DNA from: JBMNOZ01 sp050943335
Lineage (GTDB): Bacteria > Bacillota > Desulfitobacteriia > Desulfitobacteriales > Syntrophobotulaceae
Reading direction: 5' to 3'
Assembly: GCA_050943335.1 (NCBI GenBank)
Contig: JBMNOZ010000009.1
Location: forward strand, 1 to 64,000
Length of the DNA: 64,000 nucleotides
Position 1 is the first letter of the stretch. Every line of letters starts with the position of its first letter. Below the pieces are notes generated by a model. It had not been told where the DNA came from and did not search any database. It saw only the letters and a program-made list of their open reading frames with translations. Shown in pieces: positions 43,819 to 52,737 of the stretch. Position numbers and translations under genes: made by a program.

Positions 43819-44703
43819 ATGGAAAATAGAAAGTTAAAAACAAAAAAGCGGTTGATTTTGTTTGTTATCTTTGCAATTGGCCTGGGGTGGTTAACATTTT
43901 TAATGATCCCTTTCTTAGGGGTAGAGTATGGTCAAATGTCCTCTACAGTTTTCCTTATTATAGCCATGTTTGTGCCGACGATAAGTAATATCTTAACCCG
44001 ACTGATAACTAAAGAAGGTTTTCAAAATATGTATCTGCGCCCTAATTTTAAAGGAAATATTAAAGCCTATCTCTTGGTTTTCTTTGGGCCCACAATACTG
44101 CTGTTTTTAAGCGCGGCGTTTTATTTTCTCATTTTCCCTGGAAATTTTGATTCCGAACTCACAATGGTCAAAGCCTCAGGGATTGCGGGAATCTCCCCTA
44201 TTAATGTGATACTGATCATGTCTTTGCAAGTCATTATTCTAGGTCCGATAATCAACATCATACCTACCCTAGGAGAAGAGTTAGGCTGGCGGGGATATCT
44301 TCTTCCCAAATTGCAAGAGTTTTTTTCTGATAGAAAAGCCCTAGTTATTACCGGGGCTATCTGGGGGATTTGGCATCTGCCTGCCATAGTCATGGGGCAT
44401 AATTACGGAACAAACTATATCGGGTATCCAGTGCTGGGAATTCTGGCCATGATTATCTTCTGTATTGTTTTAGGAATTATCGAGGGTTATGCCACGATTA
44501 AATTAAAATCGGCCGTACCTGCGGCGATGATTCACTCTACAGTAAATGCCGGAGCCGGTTTTCCCATCGTGTTAGCCAAAGGAGGATATAATACTCTGCT
44601 GGGTCCGGCTATTACCGGATTGATCGGAGGTTTGCCATTCCTTATAGTAGCGGTTATTTTGTTTATAAAGATAGGTAAGCGGGAGATAAAGACAGAAATC
44701 TAG
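43819..44703 (+). CDS. CPBP family intramembrane metalloprotease
   Basis: 294 residues with about seven or eight membrane helices. The family motifs are clear: EELGWRGYLLP (EExxxR) near residue 155 and GAIWGIWHLPAI near residue 190, plus a later HSTVNAG. These proteases are related to CAAX prenyl endopeptidases; bacterial members often act in bacteriocin immunity or signalling. Nothing in the neighbourhood identifies the substrate. GGGGAG precedes the ATG. Confidence 0.88.
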   Translation: MENRKLKTKKRLILFVIFAIGLGWLTFLMIPFLGVEYGQMSSTVFLIIAMFVPTISNILTRLITKEGFQNMYLRPNFKGNIKAYLLVFFGPTILLFLSAAFYFLIFPGNFDSELTMVKASGIAGISPINVILIMSLQVIILGPIINIIPTLGEELGWRGYLLPKLQEFFSDRKALVITGAIWGIWHLPAIVMGHNYGTNYIGYPVLGILAMIIFCIVLGIIEGYATIKLKSAVPAAMIHSTVNAGAGFPIVLAKGGYNTLLGPAITGLIGGLPFLIVAVILFIKIGKREIKTEI

Positions 44704-44795
44704 AAACAAAGGAGAAAAAAGTGTTTTGATTAGCACTCAGCTAGGCCAGCGAATAACTCTGCATTGAAAATAATGTTTGCAGGAGGTGAGTGTTT

Positions 44796-45710
44796 ATGAA
44801 TGCTGGGCCGGGGCTAGAAAGCTATATTAGAAACTCTTTGGAGCTTAATTTATTTTGGATCAGGATTCTAAAAGAACATATGATCCTTATGCTGGCGAGA
44901 TTCATGCCTAAGGACAGTCCTTATATCCGACAAGCTGAGAACTTTAAACAACAGTTTGAATCTTATCTGTATGAAACAATCTGCTTGGCCGATGGTCTTA
45001 TCAGTTTAGAGGTTTTGCAATCCGGGGAATTGGCGACGAAAAAAACTCTATTCGCAGAGGAAAGGACTATAGAAGCAACAGGAATTAGGATTGAAACCCA
45101 GCTTACTGTTATGGAATATGATTTACGGTCTCAAACTTCCAGCGCGGTACCGGTTTATAATCCTGAACTGGCCACTAGAATCTCAGCTTTAAATCAACAA
45201 ATTGTTGCCTCTGCTTGTTCCGTTGTAGACTTCATGGCGGCCCTCTATCAAAATGTTATTCATTGTAATTTATTTACCACTCAATTACCCTCAGTATATG
45301 AACATCAACGTCAGGAGACTATTTATTACATTAAGCAATTACAAAAGCTGGAGAACCATCAGGATCCGGAACTTTATTTTAACAAAGCTGAGGAAGAAAG
45401 GTTTTGGAACCCTAATATGATGGCTCATGCTAAAGTTATGCGTCAGCTCTTTGATTTTTCCGAAGAGGTAATGGTAAAAAGGGCCAATGATTTAGCCCTG
45501 TATTTCGAGGACCTGGATAAAAAGGCTCGTAAGGGATCAAGTAGTAACTTAACAACAGAAAGTCGCCAGGCAGCAAAAGCGATCCGGGATTTCAAAGCTA
45601 GAAGTACAGACCTCTTATTAGCTTGTGAACTACAAGGAATAATGTCCCCCTTACTTGCAGACCACATTTTAAGGGAAGCCAACTACTATCTGCGCTTGTT
45701 GAGAAAATAA
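44796..45710 (+). CDS. DUF2935 protein (ferritin-like repeat)
   Basis: 304 residues in two DUF2935 repeats. The first begins LELNLFWIRILKEHMILM, the second EERFWNPNMMAHAKVMRQL; each has the E...H pattern of a four-helix metal-binding bundle. The family is found almost only in spore-forming Firmicutes, and its function is unknown. The ribosome binding site AGGAGGTGA is ideal, 6 bp before the ATG. Confidence 0.85.
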   Translation: MNAGPGLESYIRNSLELNLFWIRILKEHMILMLARFMPKDSPYIRQAENFKQQFESYLYETICLADGLISLEVLQSGELATKKTLFAEERTIEATGIRIETQLTVMEYDLRSQTSSAVPVYNPELATRISALNQQIVASACSVVDFMAALYQNVIHCNLFTTQLPSVYEHQRQETIYYIKQLQKLENHQDPELYFNKAEEERFWNPNMMAHAKVMRQLFDFSEEVMVKRANDLALYFEDLDKKARKGSSSNLTTESRQAAKAIRDFKARSTDLLLACELQGIMSPLLADHILREANYYLRLLRK

Positions 45711-45755
45711 GAGAAATAGATAAAAGAAGAGCTCTTTAGACTTCATATACTGACG

Positions 45756-45790
45756 AACCCTCTGAATTTTATATTCAAGGGGTTTTTTAA
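45756..45790 (+). terminator. Intrinsic terminator after the DUF2935 gene
   Basis: AACCCTCTGAAT (45756-45767) pairs with ATTCAAGGGGTT (45773-45784) with one mismatch, followed by TTTT. Confidence 0.8.
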
Positions 45791-45845
45791 TATTTAATAA
45801 GAATCAAGATTCAATATTCGGGGTTATTCCCTATTTGGTTTGATA

Positions 45846-45854
45846 TGATATAAT
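45846..45854 (+). promoter_or_regulatory. Extended -10 promoter of azlCD
   Basis: TGATATAAT at 45846-45854 is an extended -10 element about 115 bp before azlC. No clear -35. Confidence 0.5.
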
Positions 45855-45971
45855 TTGTCTAAGTAAAAAGGAAAAACGTGATTTGGCAGATAATTTCCCT
45901 GGCTTTTTGAAATATGAAAGCCGGTTGGCGGTGTAAATAAAAAAGTGTCAGATTACAAAAGAGGTGAGGAT

Positions 45972-46685
45972 TTGGGAGAAAAAACCAAAGCTTTAAAGGC
46001 AGCTTTTCCGCATACAATTCCCGTTTTAACGGGGTTTGCTTTTTTAGGGATTGCTTATGGAATTTTAATGAACAGTAAGGGTTATGGAGTCGGATGGACA
46101 ATACTGATAAGTCTAATAGTTTTTGCCGGTTCTGCTCAATATGTAGCCATCACTTTTTTAACCTCTGTTTTTAACCCTCTTTACGCTTTATTGATGACCT
46201 TAATGATTAATGCCCGCCACCTTTTCTATGGGATCTCCATGCTGGAAAAATATAAGGGGACGGGAAAATTAATGCCCTATCTAATTTTTGGGTTATGTGA
46301 CGAGACTTTTTCCATTGTGTTCTCAGCACAGCCACCGGCAGATGTGGATGAGAAATGGTTCAGTTTCTTTGTTACCCTCCTCAATCACGGATACTGGGTT
46401 TTAGGCTCCGCTCTGGGAGGGTTACTGGGGGCCATGGTCTCTTTTAATACCGAGGGCCTGGATTTTGTACTAACAGCCCTTTTTGTAGTTATTTTTTTGG
46501 GTCATTGGAAAGCCCGGGGCAATCGTCCTTCGGCCTTAATCGGTGTTTTTTGCACTCTAATCTGCTTAGTGATTTTTGGTCCTGAGAACTTTATTATCCC
46601 TTCCATGGCTGCTATTATAGTGGTCCTCTCTATTTTTAGAAAAAAACTGGAACCTAAAGAACTGACTCAAGGGGGAGCAAAGTGA
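45972..46685 (+). CDS. azlC: Branched-chain amino acid exporter large subunit AzlC
   Basis: About 237 residues with about six to seven helices. FPHTIPVLTGFAFLGIAYGI, FAGSAQYVAITF and INARHLFYGISML are the family motifs. AzlC and AzlD together export branched-chain amino acids and toxic analogues. TTG at 45972 has GAGGTGA upstream; an earlier GTG at 45945 lacks a site. Overlaps azlD by 4 bp. Confidence 0.92.
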   Translation: MGEKTKALKAAFPHTIPVLTGFAFLGIAYGILMNSKGYGVGWTILISLIVFAGSAQYVAITFLTSVFNPLYALLMTLMINARHLFYGISMLEKYKGTGKLMPYLIFGLCDETFSIVFSAQPPADVDEKWFSFFVTLLNHGYWVLGSALGGLLGAMVSFNTEGLDFVLTALFVVIFLGHWKARGNRPSALIGVFCTLICLVIFGPENFIIPSMAAIIVVLSIFRKKLEPKELTQGGAK

Positions 46686-47017
46686 TCTTAACGCCTTTAC
46701 AAACTTTAACTATTATTCTAATGCTTACTATCGGCACGGTAATTACAAGATTTGCGTCTTTTATATTATTTAAAAACGCCAAATCCGGCGACTCCTATAT
46801 AAACTACCTGGGAAAAGTCCTCCCTTATGCGGCTATCGGGCTTTTAGTGGTTTACTGCCTAAAGGGGGTTAGGGTTACAAAATTTCCCCATGGTTTACCT
46901 GAACTTATTGCCATCGTTTCTATTGTTATTCTCCATTACTGGAAGGAGAATACCCTTTTAAGTATTGGGGCTGGGACTGTAATCTATATGGTTCTGGTGC
47001 AATATGTATTTATTTAA
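46682..47017 (+). CDS. azlD: Branched-chain amino acid exporter small subunit AzlD
   Basis: 111 residues, four helices, starting TPLQTLTIILMLTIGTVITR with the typical LGKVLPYAAIGLLVVYCL. The GTG start overlaps the azlC stop (GTGA), so the two are translationally coupled. Confidence 0.92.
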   Translation: MILTPLQTLTIILMLTIGTVITRFASFILFKNAKSGDSYINYLGKVLPYAAIGLLVVYCLKGVRVTKFPHGLPELIAIVSIVILHYWKENTLLSIGAGTVIYMVLVQYVFI

Positions 47018-47066
47018 AGGCTAGGGACTGGCAACGTCAAATCAAGAAAAAGGATGAACAGGAAAA

Positions 47067-47582
47067 TTGGAAGTGATTATTAAAAAATGTAGTTTAGAAG
47101 ATCTGCCTTCCTTACAAGAAATTTCAATCAAAACCTATTATGATACTTTTAAAGGGACTTGCAGGGCGGAAAACATGCAGGCTTTTTTAAATAAGGCTTA
47201 TAATCTTGAAAAACTTAAAAAGGAATTATTAAATCCCAATTCAATCTTTAAATTTCTCTATGCAGATGGAGAGCTGGCTGGTTATTTAAAAACCAATGAA
47301 TTTCCTTCCCAAACCGACATCCAAGATCCTGAATCCTTAGAAGTGGAAAGGCTCTATCTAAAAAAAGAGTTCCACAACCAGGGTTTAGGTAAAGAACTGA
47401 TGGAGGAAGCTATAAAAATCGCCAGAGAAAAAGAAAAAGCCTATCTCTGGCTAGGGGTTTGGGAAAATAATGAGAAGGCCAAAAGATTCTATAAGAAACA
47501 GGGGTTTTATTTAATCGGGGAACACCCTTTTATAGTAGGGGATGAGGAACAGACCGATTTAATATTGCGTAAAGACTTGTAA
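47067..47582 (+). CDS. GNAT family N-acetyltransferase
   Basis: 171 residues. The acetyl-CoA loop is LKKEFHNQGLGKELMEEA, and the C-terminal LGVWENNEKAKRFYKKQGF is typical of PaiA-like acetyltransferases, which in Bacillus act on polyamines. TTG start. It lies 49 bp after azlD. The substrate is not certain. Confidence 0.88.
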   Translation: MEVIIKKCSLEDLPSLQEISIKTYYDTFKGTCRAENMQAFLNKAYNLEKLKKELLNPNSIFKFLYADGELAGYLKTNEFPSQTDIQDPESLEVERLYLKKEFHNQGLGKELMEEAIKIAREKEKAYLWLGVWENNEKAKRFYKKQGFYLIGEHPFIVGDEEQTDLILRKDL

Positions 47583-47615
47583 GGCCAGGGAGCGCTCCCT
47601 TCACCGCCAATCTTG

Positions 47616-48503
47616 CTAATAAAGCGTTACGCGGGTCACTTTATGGGTTTTGGAGAAATCTTTCGCTTTAGGATTGAAATACTTATCAGTAGCTTTGGGA
47701 ACGAACTTTTTATTCTTCACATAGCCGGCATCCCAGGTTGTATCGACATTAATCCACCTTTCGTCGATATAGGACTGGTTCCAGGCGTGGTTCTCATATT
47801 TTTTCAAAGAATTGTTCCATGCGACCCCGTAAACGACCCTGGTGGGTATGTTTGCAGCCCGGGCTAAGGAAGCGTAGACAAAGGCGTAATCCCGGCAAAT
47901 CCCTTTTCTACGGTCAATAATTTCAGGAGCTGTTTTCATCTCTCCTTGGCCCTTATAATAGGCTTGGGTGTCAAAAGCAATGTTTTTTGTAACCCAGCTA
48001 TGAATAGCCCTGGCCTTGTCTAAAGGGTTTGTTTTTCCTATAGTAATCCTATTTGCCAGTTTACGGATTGTGGGATCTTCACTTTGGACATAACCGGAAG
48101 GAGTAAGATATAACAAATTTTTCTTCGAGGTATTATAGAATTCATACCGGATTTTACCATTGAAATGGTTTTTATTATCCCCTGCCCAAAGAGTGTATTT
48201 CCCGGCGCCGAAACGAAGCCAGATCTTTTCTTTGAAGCTCCCCTTATTCACTTTAACGGGATAGACTGTAAGTTCTCCCCCCGGTCCTCGTAAGGCCAGC
48301 CAGATTTTAGACAAGGAACTTGTCCCTTCAATAGTCAAGGATTGTTCAAATTGGGACTTATGTATTGACGGGGACGAGATTTTAATTTTTTCTTCCTTAA
48401 GGCTTGTCCCAGCTTTCGCTTCAATAGAAAGGGCAAAGGTACTGCAAAAAAATATCGCTAAAAAAACAACTGCCAGCAGTCTGAAACCAAATTTTCCTTT
48501 CAC
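47616..48503 (-). CDS. Secreted transglutaminase-like protein
   Basis: 295 residues with an N-terminal signal peptide (LAVVFLAIFFCSTFALSIEAKA). A beta domain is followed by a transglutaminase core: catalytic Cys in RKGICRDYAFVYASL, His in YENHAWNQSYI and Asp in VDTTWD. Such proteins act as cysteine peptidases or crosslinking enzymes at the cell surface. It is the last gene of the surface cluster, after the sortase, which suggests a role in processing or stabilising surface proteins. Confidence 0.88.
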   Translation of the reverse strand: MKGKFGFRLLAVVFLAIFFCSTFALSIEAKAGTSLKEEKIKISSPSIHKSQFEQSLTIEGTSSLSKIWLALRGPGGELTVYPVKVNKGSFKEKIWLRFGAGKYTLWAGDNKNHFNGKIRYEFYNTSKKNLLYLTPSGYVQSEDPTIRKLANRITIGKTNPLDKARAIHSWVTKNIAFDTQAYYKGQGEMKTAPEIIDRRKGICRDYAFVYASLARAANIPTRVVYGVAWNNSLKKYENHAWNQSYIDERWINVDTTWDAGYVKNKKFVPKATDKYFNPKAKDFSKTHKVTRVTLY

Positions 48504-48666
48504 CTTTTTTCTCCTCTCTAGGGTTTATATTTCTCGTATAATCAGCCAATTAATTACAGCATAATCTTTTTTTTGCCCTAGGTAAAGGAGAATGAAAGGA
48601 AATAATGTCGATAGACAGGAAAAAGAGGGAATTTAATGTTCCTTTTGGGTATTTAAAAAGTACGGT

Positions 48667-49257
48667 CTAAACCTCGAACTCCCCTTTGACAATCAAACGG
48701 AGATAGGGTTTTTGACGACTGTAGTCGCAGGTTACTAAGGTGATTTCTTTTTTTTGTCCCCTGGGTTTTAGGGCTTGGATATTATCAGGCGAGGTTATAA
48801 AACGGTCTGTAACCCGGTAAACATAGGTTGTTTTTCTATCCTGGATTTTTATTTTATCCCCTGCTGATAATTCATGAAGACGGTTAAAGAGCAGACCATA
48901 GGTATGGCTGTTATGGCCGGCCAGGACATAGTTTCCCACCTCTCCCGGTTTGCCCGCTATGCTGGCGATACCCAGGTTAAGATTTCTATCTGAAAGCCCG
49001 GTGAAAATCGGGACTTTTAAATTAATCTTTTCAATGATTAGAAGCCCCTCCATTCCTTCGCTTAAATCAAGGGAAGAGGGAGGGGATTTGGGAGGGACAT
49101 CTGTCGAGGAAGGGGATTGGTCTGGATGTTCTAGTTCGGCAAGCCAGTGGGAAGTGATTTTTTGCTGCTGAGATTCGTAATAATGATCGCGCAGGCTTGG
49201 GTAGAAGATTAGGGCCAGACCGATGAAAATAAGGATAAGGACTAAGATTTTCCGCAT
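48667..49257 (-). CDS. srtD: Class D sortase
   Basis: About 196 residues. An N-terminal membrane anchor (ILVLILIFIGLALIF) and a proline-rich linker precede the sortase barrel. Catalytic residues are His115 (AGHNSHTYG), Cys177 (TLVTCDYS) and Arg187 (YLRLIVKG). GGAGGTTCCC precedes ATG 49257. It would anchor the sortase substrate encoded just upstream. Class D rather than B or C is judged from size and the TLVTC motif. Confidence 0.92.
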   Translation of the reverse strand: MRKILVLILIFIGLALIFYPSLRDHYYESQQQKITSHWLAELEHPDQSPSSTDVPPKSPPSSLDLSEGMEGLLIIEKINLKVPIFTGLSDRNLNLGIASIAGKPGEVGNYVLAGHNSHTYGLLFNRLHELSAGDKIKIQDRKTTYVYRVTDRFITSPDNIQALKPRGQKKEITLVTCDYSRQKPYLRLIVKGEFEV

Positions 49258-49368
49258 GGGAACCTCCAGTTTAGGCATTTCTGTAGAGTCTGTCGGAATC
49301 CTGAGTTTCGTGTCTTTGTAGATAAAGAACTCGGGAAAGCTCGAATTGACAGGGATGTTATGAAAATA

Positions 49369-49391
49369 ATGGGCGCCCGGAGGACGCCCAT
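49369..49391 (-). terminator. Intrinsic terminator after the sortase substrate gene
   Basis: ATGGGCG and CGCCCAT (49385-49391 and 49369-49375) form a GC-rich stem with a 9-nt loop; the - strand continues TATTTTC. It may reduce read-through from the matrix genes into the sortase gene. Confidence 0.7.
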
Positions 49392-49426
49392 TTGTTAGCT
49401 TTATTTTCAGTGTCAAACCCTATAGC

Positions 49427-50140
49427 TTAAATTTTTGGGTTGTTATTTTTCCTATTGATTACTATCCCAGCAGCAAGAGCTGCAGATCCAAGGGTGTAAT
49501 AGGGAAGGGGACCGGTTACTCCAGTGCCGGGCATTTGGGGGTCCTCTTCCCCGGGACCGAAGACATCTTCATCATCAGGGATGGTGATGTCTTCATCTTC
49601 TTCGCCATTACCATTACCATTTCCATTGTCTACCCCGTTGCTGTCGGTAACCACGGTGGTGATAATCCATTTAACATTCATGGTTGCATCTTGGTACCGG
49701 TTGTCAGTTTCTTCCCCAGGCAAACAGGTGTTAAAACAAAGGACTTTTTTCTCGCCGGGGGACATAACCCCGATTTCAAGGTTTTTAGCTTTATGGGCAT
49801 TGCGGAAAGTATCGGCGATGACTGTTTTGCCAAGGTCCCGGTCTTTAATAGTCAGCTTCATCACATCCGCTAAATGACCGCCTCGGGGGGAGTATTGTTT
49901 AGTGATTTTAGTGCGGATATATACTTTCAAGGTTTTATTCCCTTGATTATCGAGGAGCAAACAGGAGCCTTTCAGATCCCCGGGATTTAGGTTGTCGATT
50001 AGAGCCGGTGAATCAAGAGAGCTGATTACCAGGCCATTGCTTTTGGCCACTACATACCCTGTTGCTCCCAGAGCCATCCCCGGCAAAAGGAGGGTAGCCA
50101 GCAGGATAACCAATATCCCTTTTAATGTTTTTCTGGTCAT
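49427..50140 (-). CDS. Sortase-anchored camelysin-like surface protein
   Basis: 237 residues. A signal peptide (GILVILLATLLLPGMALG) is followed by a camelysin/TasA-like beta domain with NLNPGDLKGSCLLLDNQGN. An acidic Gly/Asn/Asp/Glu-rich spacer comes next, then a sorting signal: MPGTG, a hydrophobic stretch (YYTLGSAALAAGIVI) and a basic tail RKNNN. It probably carries matrix fibres or links them to the wall. GGAGGATCG precedes the ATG. Confidence 0.8.
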   Translation of the reverse strand: MTRKTLKGILVILLATLLLPGMALGATGYVVAKSNGLVISSLDSPALIDNLNPGDLKGSCLLLDNQGNKTLKVYIRTKITKQYSPRGGHLADVMKLTIKDRDLGKTVIADTFRNAHKAKNLEIGVMSPGEKKVLCFNTCLPGEETDNRYQDATMNVKWIITTVVTDSNGVDNGNGNGNGEEDEDITIPDDEDVFGPGEEDPQMPGTGVTGPLPYYTLGSAALAAGIVINRKNNNPKI

Positions 50141-50171
50141 AATCGCGATCCTCCTTAAGTGGGGTTAAGGT

Positions 50172-50199
50172 TTGGAACTGCTTATATGAGCAGTTCCAA
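50172..50199 (-). other. Intercistronic hairpin
   Basis: TTGGAACTGCT (50172-50182) and AGCAGTTCCAA (50189-50199) form a perfect 11-bp stem with a 6-nt loop between the TasA-like gene and the sortase substrate gene. No T-run follows on the - strand. It may protect the upstream message or cause partial termination. Confidence 0.65.
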
Positions 50200-50212
50200 C
50201 CGTTGTTAAGGA

Positions 50213-51262
50213 CTAAAAGAATGAGTATGTGTAGACCGCTCTGATTTTTAGGTCAGGGTCTTTTTCAATGGCGCTCTTCTTAATAATTAGTTTGCCATCT
50301 TTAGCACCATATCCTGTTAGATTAAAGTCAGCATTTCCTGGTGAATAAAAAACAGTTCCCCAGTTTGGATTGTTACTTTTCTTTACTTCCCAGTGGTCAA
50401 ATGTATATTTACTTCCATAGACATAGAAATAAGATGGAGATACGAGAAGATTTATAATATTATCGTTGGATTCTGTTTGAAAGGTTACACCAGAATATTC
50501 ATGGTAACCACAGAAATCATATACAGCTTCGACATTATCCATATTTAATTCGGGCTCAACGGGGTCTTCGCCGTTAAGATATTTCAGCCAGCAAGGTGTT
50601 GTTGCTCCATAACCGGTTTCAAAGTATTCGTAGATATTTTGTATAGCCTGGCCAGGTTGGTAATCTAGCGCGAATATATTTGCCCAGTCATCGCCCCAGA
50701 CTTCTTCCAGAGCTCCGTTGGTAACCTGGATGGCACTTACTTTGATATTGCCCAGGGTAAACATTTTGCCTTGGTAAGCGTTGGTTGTCTTTTCTCCGTC
50801 AAAAACAACAACTAATTCTAAAGGTACGGCCGTAGGCTCTTTATCCCCATATGTTCCGGGTACTTCCCCATCGTAGTAGAAACGCAATACACCATTAGCT
50901 CCGTTGTCCGCTCTTTTCCAGCCGGTGTTAGGTGCGGGGAGAATCTTGACATTGTCATTATTTAGGCAGCCCTCCCATATGGCAGTCATTTCCGCCCTAA
51001 TAAAAGCTTTTTTAGTACCTACATTTTCTATATTCAAAACTATATTGGCGCAATCGCCCGGGTTGACATTATCAAGATGTCTGTCTTTCATGGCGTATAC
51101 GTTCGCGTTTTCATCAACGTTAATCGCCAGTGTTCCCGCTTTAAATTGAACATCACCTACTTCGGCCTCATCCGTAAACCACGCCGAGGTGGCGCCACCT
51201 ATTAAGATAGCGGCTAGACCGATAATCAGTAAACTAATAAGCACTTTAGATTTTGATTTCAT
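50213..51262 (-). CDS. TasA/camelysin-like secreted matrix protein
   Basis: 349 residues. The N terminus ends with the SipW-dependent signal GGATSAWFTDEAEV. The beta domain has NVNPGDCANIVLNIENVG. The C-terminal part has YTFDHWEV ... IRAVYTYSF, like InlB/Flg_new-type repeats. TasA-family proteins assemble into biofilm fibres after processing by SipW, which is encoded nearby. A c-di-GMP-I riboswitch lies in its 5' UTR. TTGGAGGGAAAG precedes the ATG. Confidence 0.85.
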   Translation of the reverse strand: MKSKSKVLISLLIIGLAAILIGGATSAWFTDEAEVGDVQFKAGTLAINVDENANVYAMKDRHLDNVNPGDCANIVLNIENVGTKKAFIRAEMTAIWEGCLNNDNVKILPAPNTGWKRADNGANGVLRFYYDGEVPGTYGDKEPTAVPLELVVVFDGEKTTNAYQGKMFTLGNIKVSAIQVTNGALEEVWGDDWANIFALDYQPGQAIQNIYEYFETGYGATTPCWLKYLNGEDPVEPELNMDNVEAVYDFCGYHEYSGVTFQTESNDNIINLLVSPSYFYVYGSKYTFDHWEVKKSNNPNWGTVFYSPGNADFNLTGYGAKDGKLIIKKSAIEKDPDLKIRAVYTYSFF

Positions 51263-51294
51263 TTCTTTCCCTCCAAATTTTTAAGAAAATTTTT

Positions 51295-51388
51295 TACGGC
51301 GGCCAGGCTGCCATTCTTGTAGATTTTAGAAAGGCCCTTTGGCTTTGCGTCCCTGTCTTTCGTCAGGTTTGCCCTTTCTGTCTCAAGT
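51295..51388 (-). promoter_or_regulatory. Cyclic-di-GMP-I (GEMM) riboswitch
   Basis: Read on the - strand, the RNA shows GGGCAAACC (51374-51366), a stem CCTG/CAGG with a GAAA loop, GACGCAAAGCC (51351-51341), GGGCCT (51337-51332) and the second arm ATGGCAGCCTGGCCGCC (51314-51298). These are the conserved core elements of GEMM-I in the correct order. It lies about 33 bp before the TasA-like start codon. No strong terminator follows, so the switch may act on translation. Confidence 0.9.
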
Positions 51389-51510
51389 ACTATTAAGTTT
51401 TGTTATCCCTCCTTCACAAAGAATTCCTAAAACTTGCTTGCTCTGAGATTAGAAATGATAGTTAGTAGGTTTAAAGGGGAGAAGTATATATAAAAGAAAG
51501 TGAAATAGAT

Positions 51511-52023
51511 TTAGGTCAATATGGGCCATTGATCATAAATACCGCCGGTATTAGCATGTTGCAAAGCTTGGACTTCAATGGCTAATTTATATTCCCCCTG
51601 AGGAATGGCGTCAGATTTAACAATTAGTTCAAAATCAATAGTAGCTTGATTTTCCATTATTCCTTGGTAGTAGTAATACTCTCCTTTTTTGGTCCAGGAA
51701 TTATTGACTTGAAATGGGTTGCCGGAGTATTTTATAGGGGTGTTTTTTGGGCCGGTTGGTTCCATAATCACCCTAACTCTAACCTTTAGATCATTGCTTT
51801 TAAGATTGCTGATTTTCCAATTAAAAGTCTGATCATCCCCTTTGGTAAGAACATATTGTTCAGAATTTTCGTTTGTCAGGCCGATTTTTACCTCTTTCAT
51901 TTTGAAAGCCTGGGGAGATTCTGGATCAGCCTCATCGTAGAAATATGCTGTTGTGGCTCCGCCCACTAAACAGAACTGTAGGCTGATAATAAGAATTCCC
52001 AGTAGGATTTTTCTTAAAAACAT
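51511..52023 (-). CDS. Second TasA-like SipW-dependent secreted protein
   Basis: About 170 residues. A signal peptide ends GGATTAYFYDE, the SipW-type cleavage motif. The rest is a single beta domain (LTKGDDQTFNWKISNLKSND, then VRVRVIMEP) like TasA/TapA partners. ATG at 52023 has GGAGAGAAGGAG upstream; TTG at 52038 is possible. It lies between sipW and the riboswitch-controlled gene, consistent with a minor fibre subunit or anchor. Confidence 0.8.
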   Translation of the reverse strand: MFLRKILLGILIISLQFCLVGGATTAYFYDEADPESPQAFKMKEVKIGLTNENSEQYVLTKGDDQTFNWKISNLKSNDLKVRVRVIMEPTGPKNTPIKYSGNPFQVNNSWTKKGEYYYYQGIMENQATIDFELIVKSDAIPQGEYKLAIEVQALQHANTGGIYDQWPILT

Positions 52024-52068
52024 TCTCCTTCTCTCCAATCTATTTAAGCCTTTTGAACTATGCGGAAA

Positions 52069-52707
52069 TCAAACACCGGCTTCGGTTTTCTCTTTTTTCT
52101 CCTTGCTCATTTGAATTATGTTTTCATATAATTTATAAATCTCTAAAAGAATTAACAGGAGGCCGGGGCCTATAATAAAGGCTAAAAGGCCGTACTTGGT
52201 CTGGGCAAAGCTCATAACCGCTCCTAGATAGGGAATGGCTATAGAAACCTTGCCGACTAATTTATCCCCGGAGACAGGATAGGGATCATTGGCCTCATTG
52301 GCATCACCCTTGGTTATAAAGCTGATTTGCCCTTCCTCATGAGTGATAGCCACAACCCGGTGGGTTGTCAGCCCGCTGTTTTCTCCTTGCCCGGTGAAAG
52401 TTATAATATCTCCTTCTTTAACCTTGGCTGGCTCCAGGGGTTTAACAAAGATTAAACTTCGGGAACTAAAAGTAGGCTCCATACTGCCGCTTAAAACAAT
52501 GTACATTTGCTGGCCGAAAAGCTGGGGCGGTCCCCCGGTGAGTTTGTATTGAGCCAGAAAAAAAGCGGTGATAATTCCAAAAGTTAAAATTATCCCCCAG
52601 ATAATATTGCCGGCTATTTTTAAAACTTTATGTACTCCCTGAGACTTATTCTTAGAAGTTTCCGTTTCCGCTATTTCTAACTCTTCGGTTTTTAAATCCT
52701 TTGTCAC
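52069..52707 (-). CDS. sipW: Signal peptidase I, SipW type
   Basis: 212 residues, ER-type (S26B) signal peptidase with a Ser/His dyad: Ser75 in SGSMEPT and His116 in TTHRVV, instead of the Ser/Lys of ordinary bacterial enzymes. One N-terminal and one C-terminal membrane helix are visible, with polar tails. SipW processes TasA/TapA-class precursors. The three secreted proteins around it carry matching signals (GGATxAxF or similar). Confidence 0.93.
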   Translation of the reverse strand: MTKDLKTEELEIAETETSKNKSQGVHKVLKIAGNIIWGIILTFGIITAFFLAQYKLTGGPPQLFGQQMYIVLSGSMEPTFSSRSLIFVKPLEPAKVKEGDIITFTGQGENSGLTTHRVVAITHEEGQISFITKGDANEANDPYPVSGDKLVGKVSIAIPYLGAVMSFAQTKYGLLAFIIGPGLLLILLEIYKLYENIIQMSKEKKEKTEAGV

Positions 52708-52737
52708 TTAGAAAGGCCTCCTTTGTTTAAAGAAAAA

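Noticed and set aside
44730..44738. TTAGCACTC, identical to one arm of CIRCE
   Set aside because: No GAGTGCTAA arm follows at 9 bp, so it is only a half-site and not an HrcA operator.
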